Positions 34,774 to 44,060 of a DNA stretch of 64,000 nucleotides are shown piece after piece (position 1 is the stretch's first letter; each line of letters opens with the position of its first letter). Made by a program: the position numbers and the translations under genes. Origin of the DNA: Solimonas_A sp052035235 (GTDB lineage: Bacteria; Pseudomonadota; Gammaproteobacteria; Nevskiales; Nevskiaceae); the NCBI GenBank assembly GCA_052035235.1, contig JBPOHT010000052.1:1-64000 (forward strand), written 5' to 3'. Below the pieces are notes generated by a model. The model was not told the origin of the DNA and did not search any database. It saw only the letters and a list, made by a program, of their open reading frames with translations.

Positions 34774-36153
34774 TTAGACGTCAATTTTAAGCGACTGACT
34801 CATATGGCTTTCCACTCCTGACGAGCTGAATCGACGGGCCGAATCGTTAACTTTAGACTCAAGCATAGCCGCAGTCACCGGGTAGGTCGATTGAGAAAGC
34901 GAGCACTTTTTGACGCGTTTCAGCCCCACCCCCCCCGCCTCCGGTGATTCGCGGCTGTGAAGTTCCTTAGTCCAAGGTAGAAGCACCTTTAGCTGTTCTT
35001 GCTCGATAGCTATACCTCGGCGCTCAATGTCGGCAGACACAGCTTCCCACCCCCGACTAGCACAGATGGCGCGGATGACATCCAATTCCGACTGATGAAG
35101 CACCTTCCGGCCACCCAGATCAGCCGACAACCCATGCATGCCCCACAGCCGCAGGGTTTTGCCGTTCCTGGCAGCGATATCGGATAGCTTTGCGGCAATC
35201 CTCAGTCCGCCTAGGTCGGGATCCCCCCAGTGAAACACTGTTACCGCAGAGCCGGCGGTGGTCAGGATGCGGCTGTAGGTCGCCAGAAAGCTCGGGCTGG
35301 GCATCCCTCCCGTGTACATGATCACTGCTGCGGCCGAGTGGTTAAGCCGCGTCGCTTCATGAAACGTCGTCAGGTTTTCAATGGTCAGCAAGTACTCGAC
35401 CGTCTGTTCGATGCCGGCGACGGCTTCGGGGGGCAAGGCGCAGTACGGAGCGATGTTAGGCAGGACGGCACCGTTAGCGACTTGCACCTGGCAGCGATTG
35501 GTAGCGATATAAACCGGCTGTGGAAATCGGAGAAGCCCCAATTCTGCTAGTAGATCAGCTGGATCGCGCGCAGGGAGGTCCGAAGACGCCGTGAGGTAAT
35601 CCAGAGAGACCGCGATCGCTTCGATTCGCTTGGAATCCTGAAACATCTCAGCACTGAGCCTGCGAACGGGGGTGTCGCGGGCAGGGGCGGCCGCCAGATG
35701 ATCGATCACACGCATCGCGTCTCGCCACTCCAACACCGTGGACGGTCCCTTGCCACGCACCGCGCGTCCCATGCGCCAAGACATCAGCAAGCTCGCGACG
35801 CGAGGGGCTTGGCCCCATCCCCGTAGTGCCGCCTCAGCCGCCGCAACCTGATCCCAACTCGGCATGCGCCCAACAAGCCTGGCCAAGCAATCAAAATCGC
35901 CAGCGCGAATGCGGACAATCCTCTTCTGATGCCCCGCACCGGGCTCCCACTCTATTCGGATCGCTTTGCTTCGCTCGGCAGTCAGCAGATCCGCGTGAGC
36001 AGATTCCAACTCTGAAACTGTTGCCTGGACATATGCCGGAAATCTGACTTCCGAAAATGGAAAGCTGACCTCCGAGGCATCGAGAGCCTTGGCCCTTTTG
36101 CGCTCAACGCTGGAAAGGAGCTGATCAAGCGCCGTTTGCGCGAGCGGATGCAT
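34774..36153 (-). CDS. jetD: Wadjet system nuclease subunit JetD
   Basis: 459 residues, DUF3322/DUF2220 type. The C-terminal half carries a topoisomerase VI-like Toprim domain: T-I-E-N-L-T-T-F-H-E with the metal-binding Glu and V-F-H-W-G-D-P-D-L-G-G with the D-x-D. In Wadjet, JetD is recruited to plasmid DNA gripped by the SMC-like JetABC complex and cleaves it. GGGAG precedes the ATG at 36153, and the gene overlaps the end of jetC by 29 bases. An ATG 27 bases upstream (36180) is possible but lies inside jetC. Confidence 0.93.
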   Translation of the reverse strand: MHPLAQTALDQLLSSVERKRAKALDASEVSFPFSEVRFPAYVQATVSELESAHADLLTAERSKAIRIEWEPGAGHQKRIVRIRAGDFDCLARLVGRMPSWDQVAAAEAALRGWGQAPRVASLLMSWRMGRAVRGKGPSTVLEWRDAMRVIDHLAAAPARDTPVRRLSAEMFQDSKRIEAIAVSLDYLTASSDLPARDPADLLAELGLLRFPQPVYIATNRCQVQVANGAVLPNIAPYCALPPEAVAGIEQTVEYLLTIENLTTFHEATRLNHSAAAVIMYTGGMPSPSFLATYSRILTTAGSAVTVFHWGDPDLGGLRIAAKLSDIAARNGKTLRLWGMHGLSADLGGRKVLHQSELDVIRAICASRGWEAVSADIERRGIAIEQEQLKVLLPWTKELHSRESPEAGGVGLKRVKKCSLSQSTYPVTAAMLESKVNDSARRFSSSGVESHMSQSLKIDV

Positions 36154-39100
36154 CCGCGATCTCCCTCTGCACCAGTTCAAGCTGCCGATCCACCAGAAGC
36201 GGATTCAGCGCTGGTAGGTCCGAGCGCATCAACTGCTTCCCTTTGTCCGTAATTCCCACCGGGCGAACATTGATTGTCTTCCCGAGGCGAAGGAACTCAA
36301 AAAGCGTGTCGGACACCGCACTCATCTTGGCCCGGTCTGCACTCGGCGCTGTCATCACAAGCTGAAGCCCCATGCGCTCCAGGAATTCAGTGGCTGCAAT
36401 GGAATTCTGCTCGTCCATTTTTCCGAAGGCTTCATCCAGCAGCATGATCGCCACCCCCGACCGGTTCGTTCCTTCATCGGTACGATACGCCCGCGCCAAC
36501 GCGGCCCCGGCGATCACGTAGAACGGGGCCCGGTGCTCACCGCCTGATCCTGGTCCGATACGGTTGCTGAGCTTGGTCACCCGCGCGCCGTTGACCAGGA
36601 TGTCCACGTCGAAGGTGAACATGAGGCGATAGTCGTCGAGAATGTTGTCGGTCTTTGGCTTCCCATCCTTTGGCGTCTCGGTCAGCAGCTCCAAGACCCG
36701 CTTGCCGATATCGGTTGGCCCACCGAACAAGCTGAACTCGCTGTCCTGGTTGCCGGAGGCCTCGAAGTAGTCGACAAACTCCTTGTACTCCGGAATCACC
36801 GTCTGCGAGAACCGGTAGACCTCTCCGTTCGTGAAGGTGCAGGTGGAAAGCAAATTGTTCAGGTCGCGGACGTGCCGACGCATCTTCTCAATTGCGGTTC
36901 TGATGCGGACCGCAACGCCCGTACGGAAACCATCCTCCGCGTGCCTGGTAGCAACCTGCAGCTGCTGCTCGTACTGAATCAGGGTGCTTTCGACCAGAAT
37001 GGTGCGCTCGGTGTTGATGAAGTGCAGCGCCTTGCGCCAGTCGCTTCGCTCCTCGAACAGCACATACTCAGCGTAGCGATCGAGGAATGTGGTGAGCGCG
37101 TACTGGGCTGCCGGCCGGGCCTTGTCGTTGAGCCGCTTGATCTTGCTGTCCGCGCTCGACCGGATATTGCTGATGAGTACATCATGGGCCAGGACCACGC
37201 CATCCTTCGGCTCGGTGAGCTTTTGTCGCTTCTCTTCGCAGTATGTCGCGTCGAAATCCTGATCCGCGCGAGACCTTTGCTCTTCCTGCAACACCCGAGC
37301 GAGCTTGAGCTTTCGCTCTTGCAGGTTCGCCCTCTTGGAGGTCAACTCGCCCTGGGCCTTGCCGGATCGGCCAGACGCCTTGAGCGCAGCATCGGAAGCA
37401 GCCTCCTTGCGGCGGGTGAGGTCCTGGTGCTGCTCGATCAGTGCCTGCAGATGGCCAAGATCGATGGCCTCCATCGTGGTCTGATGTTGCACCAGGGTGC
37501 CGCGCTGGTCATGCGCCTGCTTCAGATCGTCCTTGAACCGAATGGCATCCGCTTGGTCGCCGGCGGCAAGGTTCAGCATCCCAAGCAATTCCTGCAGCTT
37601 TGCACGGCTGCCGGCTACCTCCGATTGCTTCTTCTCAGCTTCCTTGATCTGCCGATCGGCTTCAGCCAGTGAGTCCGCCACGCTGCGCCCGATTGCCAAG
37701 TCGTTGGGTGAGGGCATACGCAACCACTGAGTGGCTCGCCCCCTGCTCAGGCCGCCTGTGGGTGTCAGTCCGTTCCCTTCCTTGCTGTCCAGCCCTCTGC
37801 GGTCGGCCTTCTTGAGGTTTCCGAACTGGTCCTGGAGGAAACCCACCGCGGTCGGGTCACCCTCCAGTTCACTCGCCACCAGGTCGAGCGCTGGCTTGTA
37901 GCCTGCAGGGATCGTTCGGGATCGGACGATTTTGACCCCGTAGATACGGGGCCCATGGTCGCCCTTGTCGAGCAGGTCGACCGCTCGGCTCTCATCATCC
38001 TGGGAAACAACGAAGGCAAAGCGATTGCCCTTCAGATAGGCCTCTATGGCCGGCTGCCATTCCCGGTTGCGCACGGTCACCAGGGAGCAAACGGGCTTGG
38101 GCATGATCCCTTCCTTAACCAGTCGCGCGTATCCCAGGGCATGCTCGTCGAGAAGCAGAACCCCCGTCTGATCCAGGCCATCCTTGGCGGCCTTGGCGGC
38201 CGCTACTGCGTCGTTGGCCGCCTGCTCCCTCGCAGACACTCGGCCGCTTTCCGCCTGCACCATGGCCACCAGCCTCCGAAGCAGCACCACGGCGCGATCC
38301 GCAGCCGCGACGACGTCCACATTCGGTTCCGCTGCCTGAAGGTCCTGGCGCGCCGCCTGCAGGGCGTCAATGTATGGCTCGATCTCCTCCCGTAGCGGCT
38401 CCGCAATGGGGTATGACTTCGCAGACTGCAGAGCTTGCTCCCACCGTTTCAGGCGATATACGAGGCTGCCGCCCAGCTGAGCAAGCAGGTCGCCGGCCCC
38501 TTTCATGGTCGCCTGCAGTTCCTGGCGCCGCTGCTGAGCTTGGTCCTGGTCCATGCTGGACTGGATCAACGCAAGCTGGGCGTCCATCTCGCGCACGAGC
38601 TGCTGGCTGGCTTTGACCTCGTCGTCGGCCTTGACGATGTCCGCCTCCAGCGCCTCGATCTTGTCCTCGTCGTCGATGTTAAGTTCGGAGAGATGCTCGA
38701 CCTCCAGGCTCAGTGCCAGCCCCTGGAGGGATACAACCTGCTGGGAGAGGCGTTCCACCTCTTTGAAGTGCTTCTGCAACTCCGTCAGGTCTCCGATCTT
38801 CCGGCGGGTCGCCTCGACCAGGGCGCTCATGCGCTTGAAGTCCTCGACCTGGGCCGCCGCGGCTGATTTGTTGACCGCCTCCGGCTCAACCAGAAAGTTG
38901 CGGACGAAGACGTCGACCGACTCCTGGTGACGCAGCAGGACCGAGCGACGGAATGCGCGCATAAAGTCCTTGGCGTTGATCCAATCCTTGCCACTGAGGC
39001 TGCGGACCAGCTGCTCGACATAGGCGGATTTCTCGCGCTCTTTGAAGAACATGGCCCGCGGCTTTCCAGGGGTGGCTCGGCAGCGCGCTTCGATCGCCGA

Positions 39101-39562
39101 CCTGAAGCTGGAGAAGGGGAACGGAGACTGGCCGGCCGGCCCGCTTTCGAGGTGATCGCCCAGACTGATGGTAAGACCTTCGACCACATACAGGCCCTGG
39201 ACCTCGTGCTTCGGGTCCTCGACCGAGGCACCAATACAGACACCGGCGGAGACAACCTGGTCGGTCTGCTCATCCCGGAACACCAGCGTGATGTAGGACG
39301 TGGCGTAGTCGCGCTTGAACGTCTCATCGAGCTTGCCGAGGCAATACTCCCGGATCGTGCGATCACGGCCGCCCTCGTCTTTCTGGGAGTTCAGCTGGAT
39401 GGCATTCTCGTTGGTCCCCATTAGCGCCAGCTGCACAGCGTCGATAACGGACGTCTTGCCGGCGCCGTTGGGGCCGATGAAGGCACAGTGCCCATTAAGC
39501 TGGAATGCCTCTGCCTCGAAGAGGAAGAACTGCACCAGCTGGAGTTGCTCAAGCTTCTTCAT
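36125..39562 (-). CDS. jetC: Wadjet SMC-like ATPase JetC
   Basis: 1145 residues. The Walker A motif G-P-N-G-A-G-K-T-S is at 30-38, followed by long coiled coils (~300-480 and 650-800), and the C-terminal Walker B L-L-D-E-A-F-G-K-M-D with a signature loop (G-P-G-S-G-G-E-H-R). It is the motor that extrudes DNA loops and detects small circular plasmids. The start ATG has AGGAAGAAG upstream and overlaps the end of jetB by 14 bases; the longer frame from 39589 is less likely. Confidence 0.95.
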   Translation of the reverse strand: MKKLEQLQLVQFFLFEAEAFQLNGHCAFIGPNGAGKTSVIDAVQLALMGTNENAIQLNSQKDEGGRDRTIREYCLGKLDETFKRDYATSYITLVFRDEQTDQVVSAGVCIGASVEDPKHEVQGLYVVEGLTISLGDHLESGPAGQSPFPFSSFRSAIEARCRATPGKPRAMFFKEREKSAYVEQLVRSLSGKDWINAKDFMRAFRRSVLLRHQESVDVFVRNFLVEPEAVNKSAAAAQVEDFKRMSALVEATRRKIGDLTELQKHFKEVERLSQQVVSLQGLALSLEVEHLSELNIDDEDKIEALEADIVKADDEVKASQQLVREMDAQLALIQSSMDQDQAQQRRQELQATMKGAGDLLAQLGGSLVYRLKRWEQALQSAKSYPIAEPLREEIEPYIDALQAARQDLQAAEPNVDVVAAADRAVVLLRRLVAMVQAESGRVSAREQAANDAVAAAKAAKDGLDQTGVLLLDEHALGYARLVKEGIMPKPVCSLVTVRNREWQPAIEAYLKGNRFAFVVSQDDESRAVDLLDKGDHGPRIYGVKIVRSRTIPAGYKPALDLVASELEGDPTAVGFLQDQFGNLKKADRRGLDSKEGNGLTPTGGLSRGRATQWLRMPSPNDLAIGRSVADSLAEADRQIKEAEKKQSEVAGSRAKLQELLGMLNLAAGDQADAIRFKDDLKQAHDQRGTLVQHQTTMEAIDLGHLQALIEQHQDLTRRKEAASDAALKASGRSGKAQGELTSKRANLQERKLKLARVLQEEQRSRADQDFDATYCEEKRQKLTEPKDGVVLAHDVLISNIRSSADSKIKRLNDKARPAAQYALTTFLDRYAEYVLFEERSDWRKALHFINTERTILVESTLIQYEQQLQVATRHAEDGFRTGVAVRIRTAIEKMRRHVRDLNNLLSTCTFTNGEVYRFSQTVIPEYKEFVDYFEASGNQDSEFSLFGGPTDIGKRVLELLTETPKDGKPKTDNILDDYRLMFTFDVDILVNGARVTKLSNRIGPGSGGEHRAPFYVIAGAALARAYRTDEGTNRSGVAIMLLDEAFGKMDEQNSIAATEFLERMGLQLVMTAPSADRAKMSAVSDTLFEFLRLGKTINVRPVGITDKGKQLMRSDLPALNPLLVDRQLELVQREIADASARANGA

Positions 39563-40181
39563 CTTCTTCCTCGGGCGCCTGCGCGCCAATCGCGGCGATG
39601 GCCTGGAACTCGGCCCCGATCCGGGAAAGTGTTGTGGGACTGATCAGGACCTCGATGGCCGGCAGAATCTCCACGTCGAAAGGCTGCTCGGATAGCTCAT
39701 CGGCAGGAACGTCGCGGGCGATGCCGAATCGCTTCACCCGGTCGATCAGGTCGCGCCATTCAGGACGGGTGGCGACCAACTCCCTGTGGAACCGCGTCTT
39801 GCAGGCGGTCTCGATCTCGTCGAGTGTCACCACTGGGCGACCGCCTTCTTCCTCGCCACTGCTCATTCGCTCGTCATAGACCTGCCTCAGCGAAATGACG
39901 AACAGGGACTCCTTGAGCGTGAGTGTCGCGGTGCGGATGGTGATGGGGTAGACCGCCGCGTAACGGTAGGTGTGGTTGGTTTCGAGCTGCAGGCCCATCA
40001 ACAAGGCGAAGTCTCGAAACGCCGTCTCGTAGGAGGCGATCAGCCGGTACGCCGACCTCTGGGTCCCGTTGCTTTCGTAAAGGACCTGGTCGGTGACGAG
40101 TTGGTACGCCGCCTGCTGGAAGTCGGCCGCCTGGTAATCACCGCCGGCGCGCTGGACCTGCGCATCCCAATTGAATCCCAT
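39549..40181 (-). CDS. jetB: Wadjet subunit JetB (DUF4194)
   Basis: 210 residues, DUF4194 family, related to the MukE/MksE kite-like winged-helix subunits that bridge the SMC heads and kleisin. The core has L-V-T-D-Q-V-L-Y and Y-R-L-I-A-S-Y-E-T-A-F-R-D-F. The C terminus is acidic (E-E-E-D-E-E-A). It starts 4 bases after the end of jetA and overlaps jetC, so the operon is translated together. Confidence 0.92.
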   Translation of the reverse strand: MGFNWDAQVQRAGGDYQAADFQQAAYQLVTDQVLYESNGTQRSAYRLIASYETAFRDFALLMGLQLETNHTYRYAAVYPITIRTATLTLKESLFVISLRQVYDERMSSGEEEGGRPVVTLDEIETACKTRFHRELVATRPEWRDLIDRVKRFGIARDVPADELSEQPFDVEILPAIEVLISPTTLSRIGAEFQAIAAIGAQAPEEEDEEA

Positions 40182-40185
40182 CTGG

Positions 40186-41634
40186 TCAGTTCCTTTCGAT
40201 CTCGAAGGCCTCGGCGACGAGGAATTCGCCGGCCTCTGCGTCGCCGCCCTGCATGCGAATCCGCGTTCCGGCCGGCAGCTGGATGATCCCCTCGGTATCC
40301 AGGTCCGCACCACCCGGAAGCGATCGCAGCCAGGCCAGCCTGCCGAGCAGCTGCACGGTGAGGAAATCCTTCACGCCCCGGATGGGCAGGTCGGCACTTC
40401 GGGAGCGCTTCCCCGGGGCACAGTGTTCGGCCACGTAGTCCCGGATATCTTCGGGGCTGAGGGTTCGGGCTTCCGTCGCGGCGCTTAGCAGTTGCATGAG
40501 GGCAATCGACAGCGGATTCGGAGGTTCGACCTGGAGCGGGGTGCGGGGGCGCGGTGGCCGGGGCTGGCGCGGCAGGCGCAATGCGCCCTCCCCGAACATC
40601 TTGCCGGTCAGGAACGGCCAGTTCAGGGGCCTGCCGTCGGCGTCCGCGGCGATCGCGGCGTCACCCACCTGGGTCAGCAGCTTTTCCAGGCGTCCCGGGG
40701 TTCGGAGCTTGTACTGCAGGTAGGTGAGGCCTTGCCGCGTGGCTCGGGCGACGCCGGCATCCAGACGGTCCAAGTAAACCTCGACATCATCGAAGCGCTG
40801 GAGGCGGTTGAAGTCCTTCTGCAGCATGCGCTCGATATCCGCATCGCTAGCGCGCTTGTGGTCCCGACGGTACCCGCGTTTGAGCGCTTCGTACTTGTCG
40901 ACGTTGAAACGGATGCTCGCCACGACGTCCAGAATCTCGTTTCGACGCTGTAGCGGGTGATTCTTGGTGCGCAGATCGTGGTAGTCGGCCACGAAGATTT
41001 GCTGGACGTAGGACTCGAAGAATTCCTTGATGTACGCGGCGGTCGTCTCGGCGCCGCCGAGGTGCGCCATCAGCTCGCGGACGCGGACGCTGGTGTGGTT
41101 CAGCAGGGTGATCAACGAGCGCGTGCGCGAAGCGGCCGCGGCAAAGCCACTGCTGTGCCCCTCGGGGTCCTCGTAGGTGGCCTTGAGGGAGGAGAAGATC
41201 ATCTGCACCTCGCCGCCGATGATCGTCGGGCCGTCCTCAGCAAAGCCGCGGAGGAGTTCCAGGAAGGCCCCCACCACCGGGCGCATGGTGATCCGATGAA
41301 TGGCTCCGAAGCGCTCGCGTTGCAGCCAGCCGCATTCGATCAGGCGGGAAACCAGGTTGTTGGCGCGCACATTGATCGGGGTGCCAGGCGGATCGTCGCC
41401 GAGGGCCTCGTCCTCAGGCAGCCGGTCGAGATATCCCTCGATGGATTCAGTGAGGGTGCGGTGGGCGTATCCCTCGTCCGGGTTCTGCGAGTCGGGCCCA
41501 AAGAACCGGTCGTACAACTCCAGCAGCAGCGCCCACATCAGCTCCCGGTTGGGACTGGCCAGCGGCCGAAATATCTCCGGCCCCAGTCGTGTGAAGGGGG
41601 TCGGCACCTTGTCTGGCGAGGTGAGGGTCGGCAT
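40186..41634 (-). CDS. jetA: Wadjet subunit JetA (DUF3375, kleisin-like)
   Basis: 482 residues of DUF3375, equivalent to the MukF/MksF kleisin. N-terminal helical region with E-L-M-W-A-L-L-L-E-L-Y-D; C-terminal part with P-R-Q-P-R-P-P-R-P-R-T and a winged-helix end. It forms the ring with JetB and JetC. It is the first gene of the operon; its promoter lies in the 90-base gap to the divergent regulator, which contains the operator at 41664-41692. Confidence 0.93.
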   Translation of the reverse strand: MPTLTSPDKVPTPFTRLGPEIFRPLASPNRELMWALLLELYDRFFGPDSQNPDEGYAHRTLTESIEGYLDRLPEDEALGDDPPGTPINVRANNLVSRLIECGWLQRERFGAIHRITMRPVVGAFLELLRGFAEDGPTIIGGEVQMIFSSLKATYEDPEGHSSGFAAAASRTRSLITLLNHTSVRVRELMAHLGGAETTAAYIKEFFESYVQQIFVADYHDLRTKNHPLQRRNEILDVVASIRFNVDKYEALKRGYRRDHKRASDADIERMLQKDFNRLQRFDDVEVYLDRLDAGVARATRQGLTYLQYKLRTPGRLEKLLTQVGDAAIAADADGRPLNWPFLTGKMFGEGALRLPRQPRPPRPRTPLQVEPPNPLSIALMQLLSAATEARTLSPEDIRDYVAEHCAPGKRSRSADLPIRGVKDFLTVQLLGRLAWLRSLPGGADLDTEGIIQLPAGTRIRMQGGDAEAGEFLVAEAFEIERN

Positions 41635-41663
41635 CAGTGGGTTGGGGCTGTCCAGTTCATACC

Positions 41664-41692
41664 AACATTAATGTTATCATAACATTTATGTT
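41664..41692. promoter_or_regulatory. Double palindromic operator of the Wadjet locus
   Basis: AACATTAATGTT (41664-41675) and AACATTTATGTT (41681-41692) are copies of the dyad AACATnnATGTT, 17 bases centre to centre, and the whole tract is bounded by CATAC and GTATG. It occupies the gap between the divergent jetA and WYL-regulator genes and would let one protein control both. Confidence 0.75.
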
Positions 41693-41724
41693 AGTATGGA
41701 TTGCAGTCGAATTCGCTTAGTCCC

Positions 41725-42588
41725 ATGCCCAAGTCGAACATCGAAACCAGCCGTCTCCATCGATCACGCACTATCTGGGCCCTTTTGGCGTGGGAGGGGG
41801 AGCTTCGCAACTCCCGCCTTTCTGAACTGTTCGGCGTCGGCAGCATGCAGGTGAGCCGGTTCATCAGCGACTTCCGGGAGGATTACCCGGACACCATCGA
41901 GCGGCATAAATACGCTTGGCTCCCACGAGTGGGGGTGAGGCCACCTGAGGGACTGGGGGGCCTCAGAGACTACCTGGCAATCGCGAACGTGCCTGTAATC
42001 CGGCCGCACTGGCTGGAAGACGGCAAGCTGTGGTTCTTCCAACCCGATCCAATCACCTTCGGCATGCTGGCGCGAGCCTGCAAGCTGGGCCTCGGGGTGC
42101 GTGTCCAGTACGCCTCAATGAGTTCGGGGAGGACGGCACCCCGCGACCTGTATCCGCATACTCTTGTGCAGCTGGGGCAGCGTTGGCACGTGCGGGCCTG
42201 GTGCGCCACGCGAATGGAATACCGTGATTTCAACCTTGGTCGCATTTCTAACCCCCAGCGGCTGGAACAGTCCAAATCTGCGGAGGTGCCGGATGATGCC
42301 GTCTGGCGCCGCATGCTGAAGGTCCGCCTACGCCCACACCGGGATTTGTCTGAGCCCCAGCAGAAGATCATCCGCGCCGAGTACTTCGGTGGGACCATGG
42401 GCAGCGTCAGCGAGGTTTCTGCGGCACTGCTGCACTACTGGGTCAATGAAGTACGCGCTGCCGTTGACGTCACACGGCAGAAGCCCCCGGACTACCTCCT
42501 TGAGGTCCATGAGGCGAAGCAGTTTGCCGACCTTCTTTTTGGAGCCCAGCCTGAGCCTTCCGGAAAACGCAAAGCCCAGACAACGTGA
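41725..42588 (+). CDS. WYL-domain transcriptional regulator (BrxR/CapW-like), Wadjet-associated
   Basis: 287 residues. N-terminal winged HTH (R-T-I-W-A-L-L-A-W-E-G-E-L-R-N-S-R-L-S-E-L-F), WYL domain (P-H-T-L-V-Q-L-G-Q-R-W-H-V-R-A-W-C) and a C-terminal WCX-like part. This is the architecture of BrxR/CapW repressors that hold phage-defence operons silent until a ligand or infection signal arrives. It is divergent from jetABCD across a double operator. An upstream TTG at 41701 is an alternative start; the ribosome binding site is weak, so translation may be leaderless. Confidence 0.85.
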   Translation: MPKSNIETSRLHRSRTIWALLAWEGELRNSRLSELFGVGSMQVSRFISDFREDYPDTIERHKYAWLPRVGVRPPEGLGGLRDYLAIANVPVIRPHWLEDGKLWFFQPDPITFGMLARACKLGLGVRVQYASMSSGRTAPRDLYPHTLVQLGQRWHVRAWCATRMEYRDFNLGRISNPQRLEQSKSAEVPDDAVWRRMLKVRLRPHRDLSEPQQKIIRAEYFGGTMGSVSEVSAALLHYWVNEVRAAVDVTRQKPPDYLLEVHEAKQFADLLFGAQPEPSGKRKAQTT

Positions 42589-42695
42589 TACACGCCGTCG
42601 CTTCGAAAATCCAGGACGACAGCGGCCATGGGCATTCTTTAATGCCGCACTCCTACTGAACGCGGCTCCACTTTTTGGGACCTGAGTAAAAATGA

Positions 42696-43571
42696 CTAGC
42701 GTCTAAATTTCGGCGTCCAAGACTCTTGCATCGACCGTTCCTCTTCTTCCTCTTCCTCGTCTGGCAACTCAATGCCATATAGCACCGTAAGCGTCTTCCC
42801 GTACGAGCCCAGACCAATCACATCTTCTTGCAGTTCAAGGTCTCGATTCCCGCCAAACCAAGCGGAGAGTGTTGACACGTCCTCTAGGCGCCTCCCGAGC
42901 CGAATGTTCTCAGGATCTCTGTTCAACTTCGCGGTGACCGTCCCCTTCGGCACATCCTGCCCCTTTCTCAGCCAGTCGAGCCCCTTAAACTCCCGCAACT
43001 CATCCGACAAAAAGCAGTAGTCGACGGTGGTCCCCGTGCTCACGACTATTGCCACAGGATCACAGCTACATTGCGTGTATCGGATGGCGGTCGCAGGCAA
43101 CGAGGTGACGCATTGACCCGCCAGCTTCACCACCGCACTGAGGCCCCGTCCCGCCTTCCGCAAGGCGGGCACGAATAGAGACTTGGGCATGAGCAACCCT
43201 GCGGCAAAGTGATCCGCTTCCATTTCATACTTATCCCCCGAGGCGAACCCTGCTCGCGATTCATGGACATCACCGTTGGCCAGCACCGCATCGACGTGAC
43301 CCGCTAAAAAATAATGGCCCAGTTCATGGGCAATGCTGAATCGCTGAAAGCCCTCGCTCTCGATGTGAGTCGCGTATGCGATGCCAAAATTCTGACCCAC
43401 CCGCAGTAGCATGCCGGAAACCCCGGCACTGGAAGCCGGTTTCGGAGCAACCACTATGTCCAGGTCTGCCGCCAAGCTCAGAACGTTAACAGGCAGGGAA
43501 CTGATGTTGCGCTCGCGGACGATCTCTTCGGCACGCAACGCCGCAAACCGATGGGGATCTCCGCCTTTCAT
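42696..43571 (-). CDS. ImmA/IrrE-type metallopeptidase
   Basis: 291 residues. The zinc motif A-H-E-L-G-H-Y-F and the downstream Glu (E-M-E-A-D-H-F-A) are typical of ImmA/IrrE (COG2856) peptidases, which cleave a partner XRE repressor in mobile elements. The C-terminal ~110 residues are extra and end in an acidic run (D-E-E-E-E-E-E). It follows the XRE gene with a 1-base gap (TGA-G-ATG), so the two form one unit. Confidence 0.88.
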   Translation of the reverse strand: MKGGDPHRFAALRAEEIVRERNISSLPVNVLSLAADLDIVVAPKPASSAGVSGMLLRVGQNFGIAYATHIESEGFQRFSIAHELGHYFLAGHVDAVLANGDVHESRAGFASGDKYEMEADHFAAGLLMPKSLFVPALRKAGRGLSAVVKLAGQCVTSLPATAIRYTQCSCDPVAIVVSTGTTVDYCFLSDELREFKGLDWLRKGQDVPKGTVTAKLNRDPENIRLGRRLEDVSTLSAWFGGNRDLELQEDVIGLGSYGKTLTVLYGIELPDEEEEEEERSMQESWTPKFRR

Positions 43572-43572
43572 C

Positions 43573-43920
43573 TCAATCTCCGTCTTTTTTTGGGGCCGAT
43601 TTCTTGGCTAGGAGCGCCATCAGCAATTCAGTTGTATCTCGATCTGCCGCTGTCATCGCGCTGAAGTGCCTATGCAACTGATCCGCTCCAGCGAGGGCTT
43701 CCACTTCGTTCACCCGACCCAGTAGGTAGTCTGTGGTGACGCTAAGGGCATCTGCTAGCCGGCGTAGGTTTTCAAAGGACGGCTTTCGGGTGCCAGTCTC
43801 GAAGTGGGAAATCGCCGAGGATTGGAGCCCTGCCTTTAGGGCCAGCTCGCCTTGGCTCAGCTTGCGAAGATCACGGGCAGCGCGGAGGCGCTGAGGGAAA
43901 ACTTCGGTGCCTGTTGACAT
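43573..43920 (-). CDS. XRE-family repressor paired with ImmA
   Basis: 115 residues. Classic HTH: R-L-R-A-A-R-D-L-R-K-L-S-Q-G-E-L-A-L-K-A-G ... A-I-S-H-F-E-T-G-T-R-K-P-S. It probably represses its own promoter via the dyad at 43937-43956 and is the likely target of ImmA cleavage. The ATG at 43920 sits just before that dyad; upstream in-frame codons lie in the promoter. Confidence 0.88.
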   Translation of the reverse strand: MSTGTEVFPQRLRAARDLRKLSQGELALKAGLQSSAISHFETGTRKPSFENLRRLADALSVTTDYLLGRVNEVEALAGADQLHRHFSAMTAADRDTTELLMALLAKKSAPKKDGD

Positions 43921-43936
43921 GGAATTGACGAATCCG

Positions 43937-43956
43937 TATAGTTTAAATTGACTATC
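43937..43956. promoter_or_regulatory. Putative XRE operator
   Basis: ATAGT and ACTAT half sites (43938-43942, 43951-43955) 8 bases apart in a short AT-rich tract just upstream of the XRE gene. A site there would be suited to autorepression. Confidence 0.5.
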
Positions 43957-44060
43957 TAGTAAACGGCCGCAAGGCCTTTTTTTGGACTGTCGTGTTGACG
44001 ACTTCGTCAAACACTACGCTACAAGTTGATTCATTTCAATCGATTTAAGGAGCAGCACCA

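Noticed and set aside
34507..34821. A 104-codon frame between tetR and jetD
   Set aside because: It runs across the jetD terminator and the 3' end of jetD on the opposite strand and has no ribosome binding site or family features.
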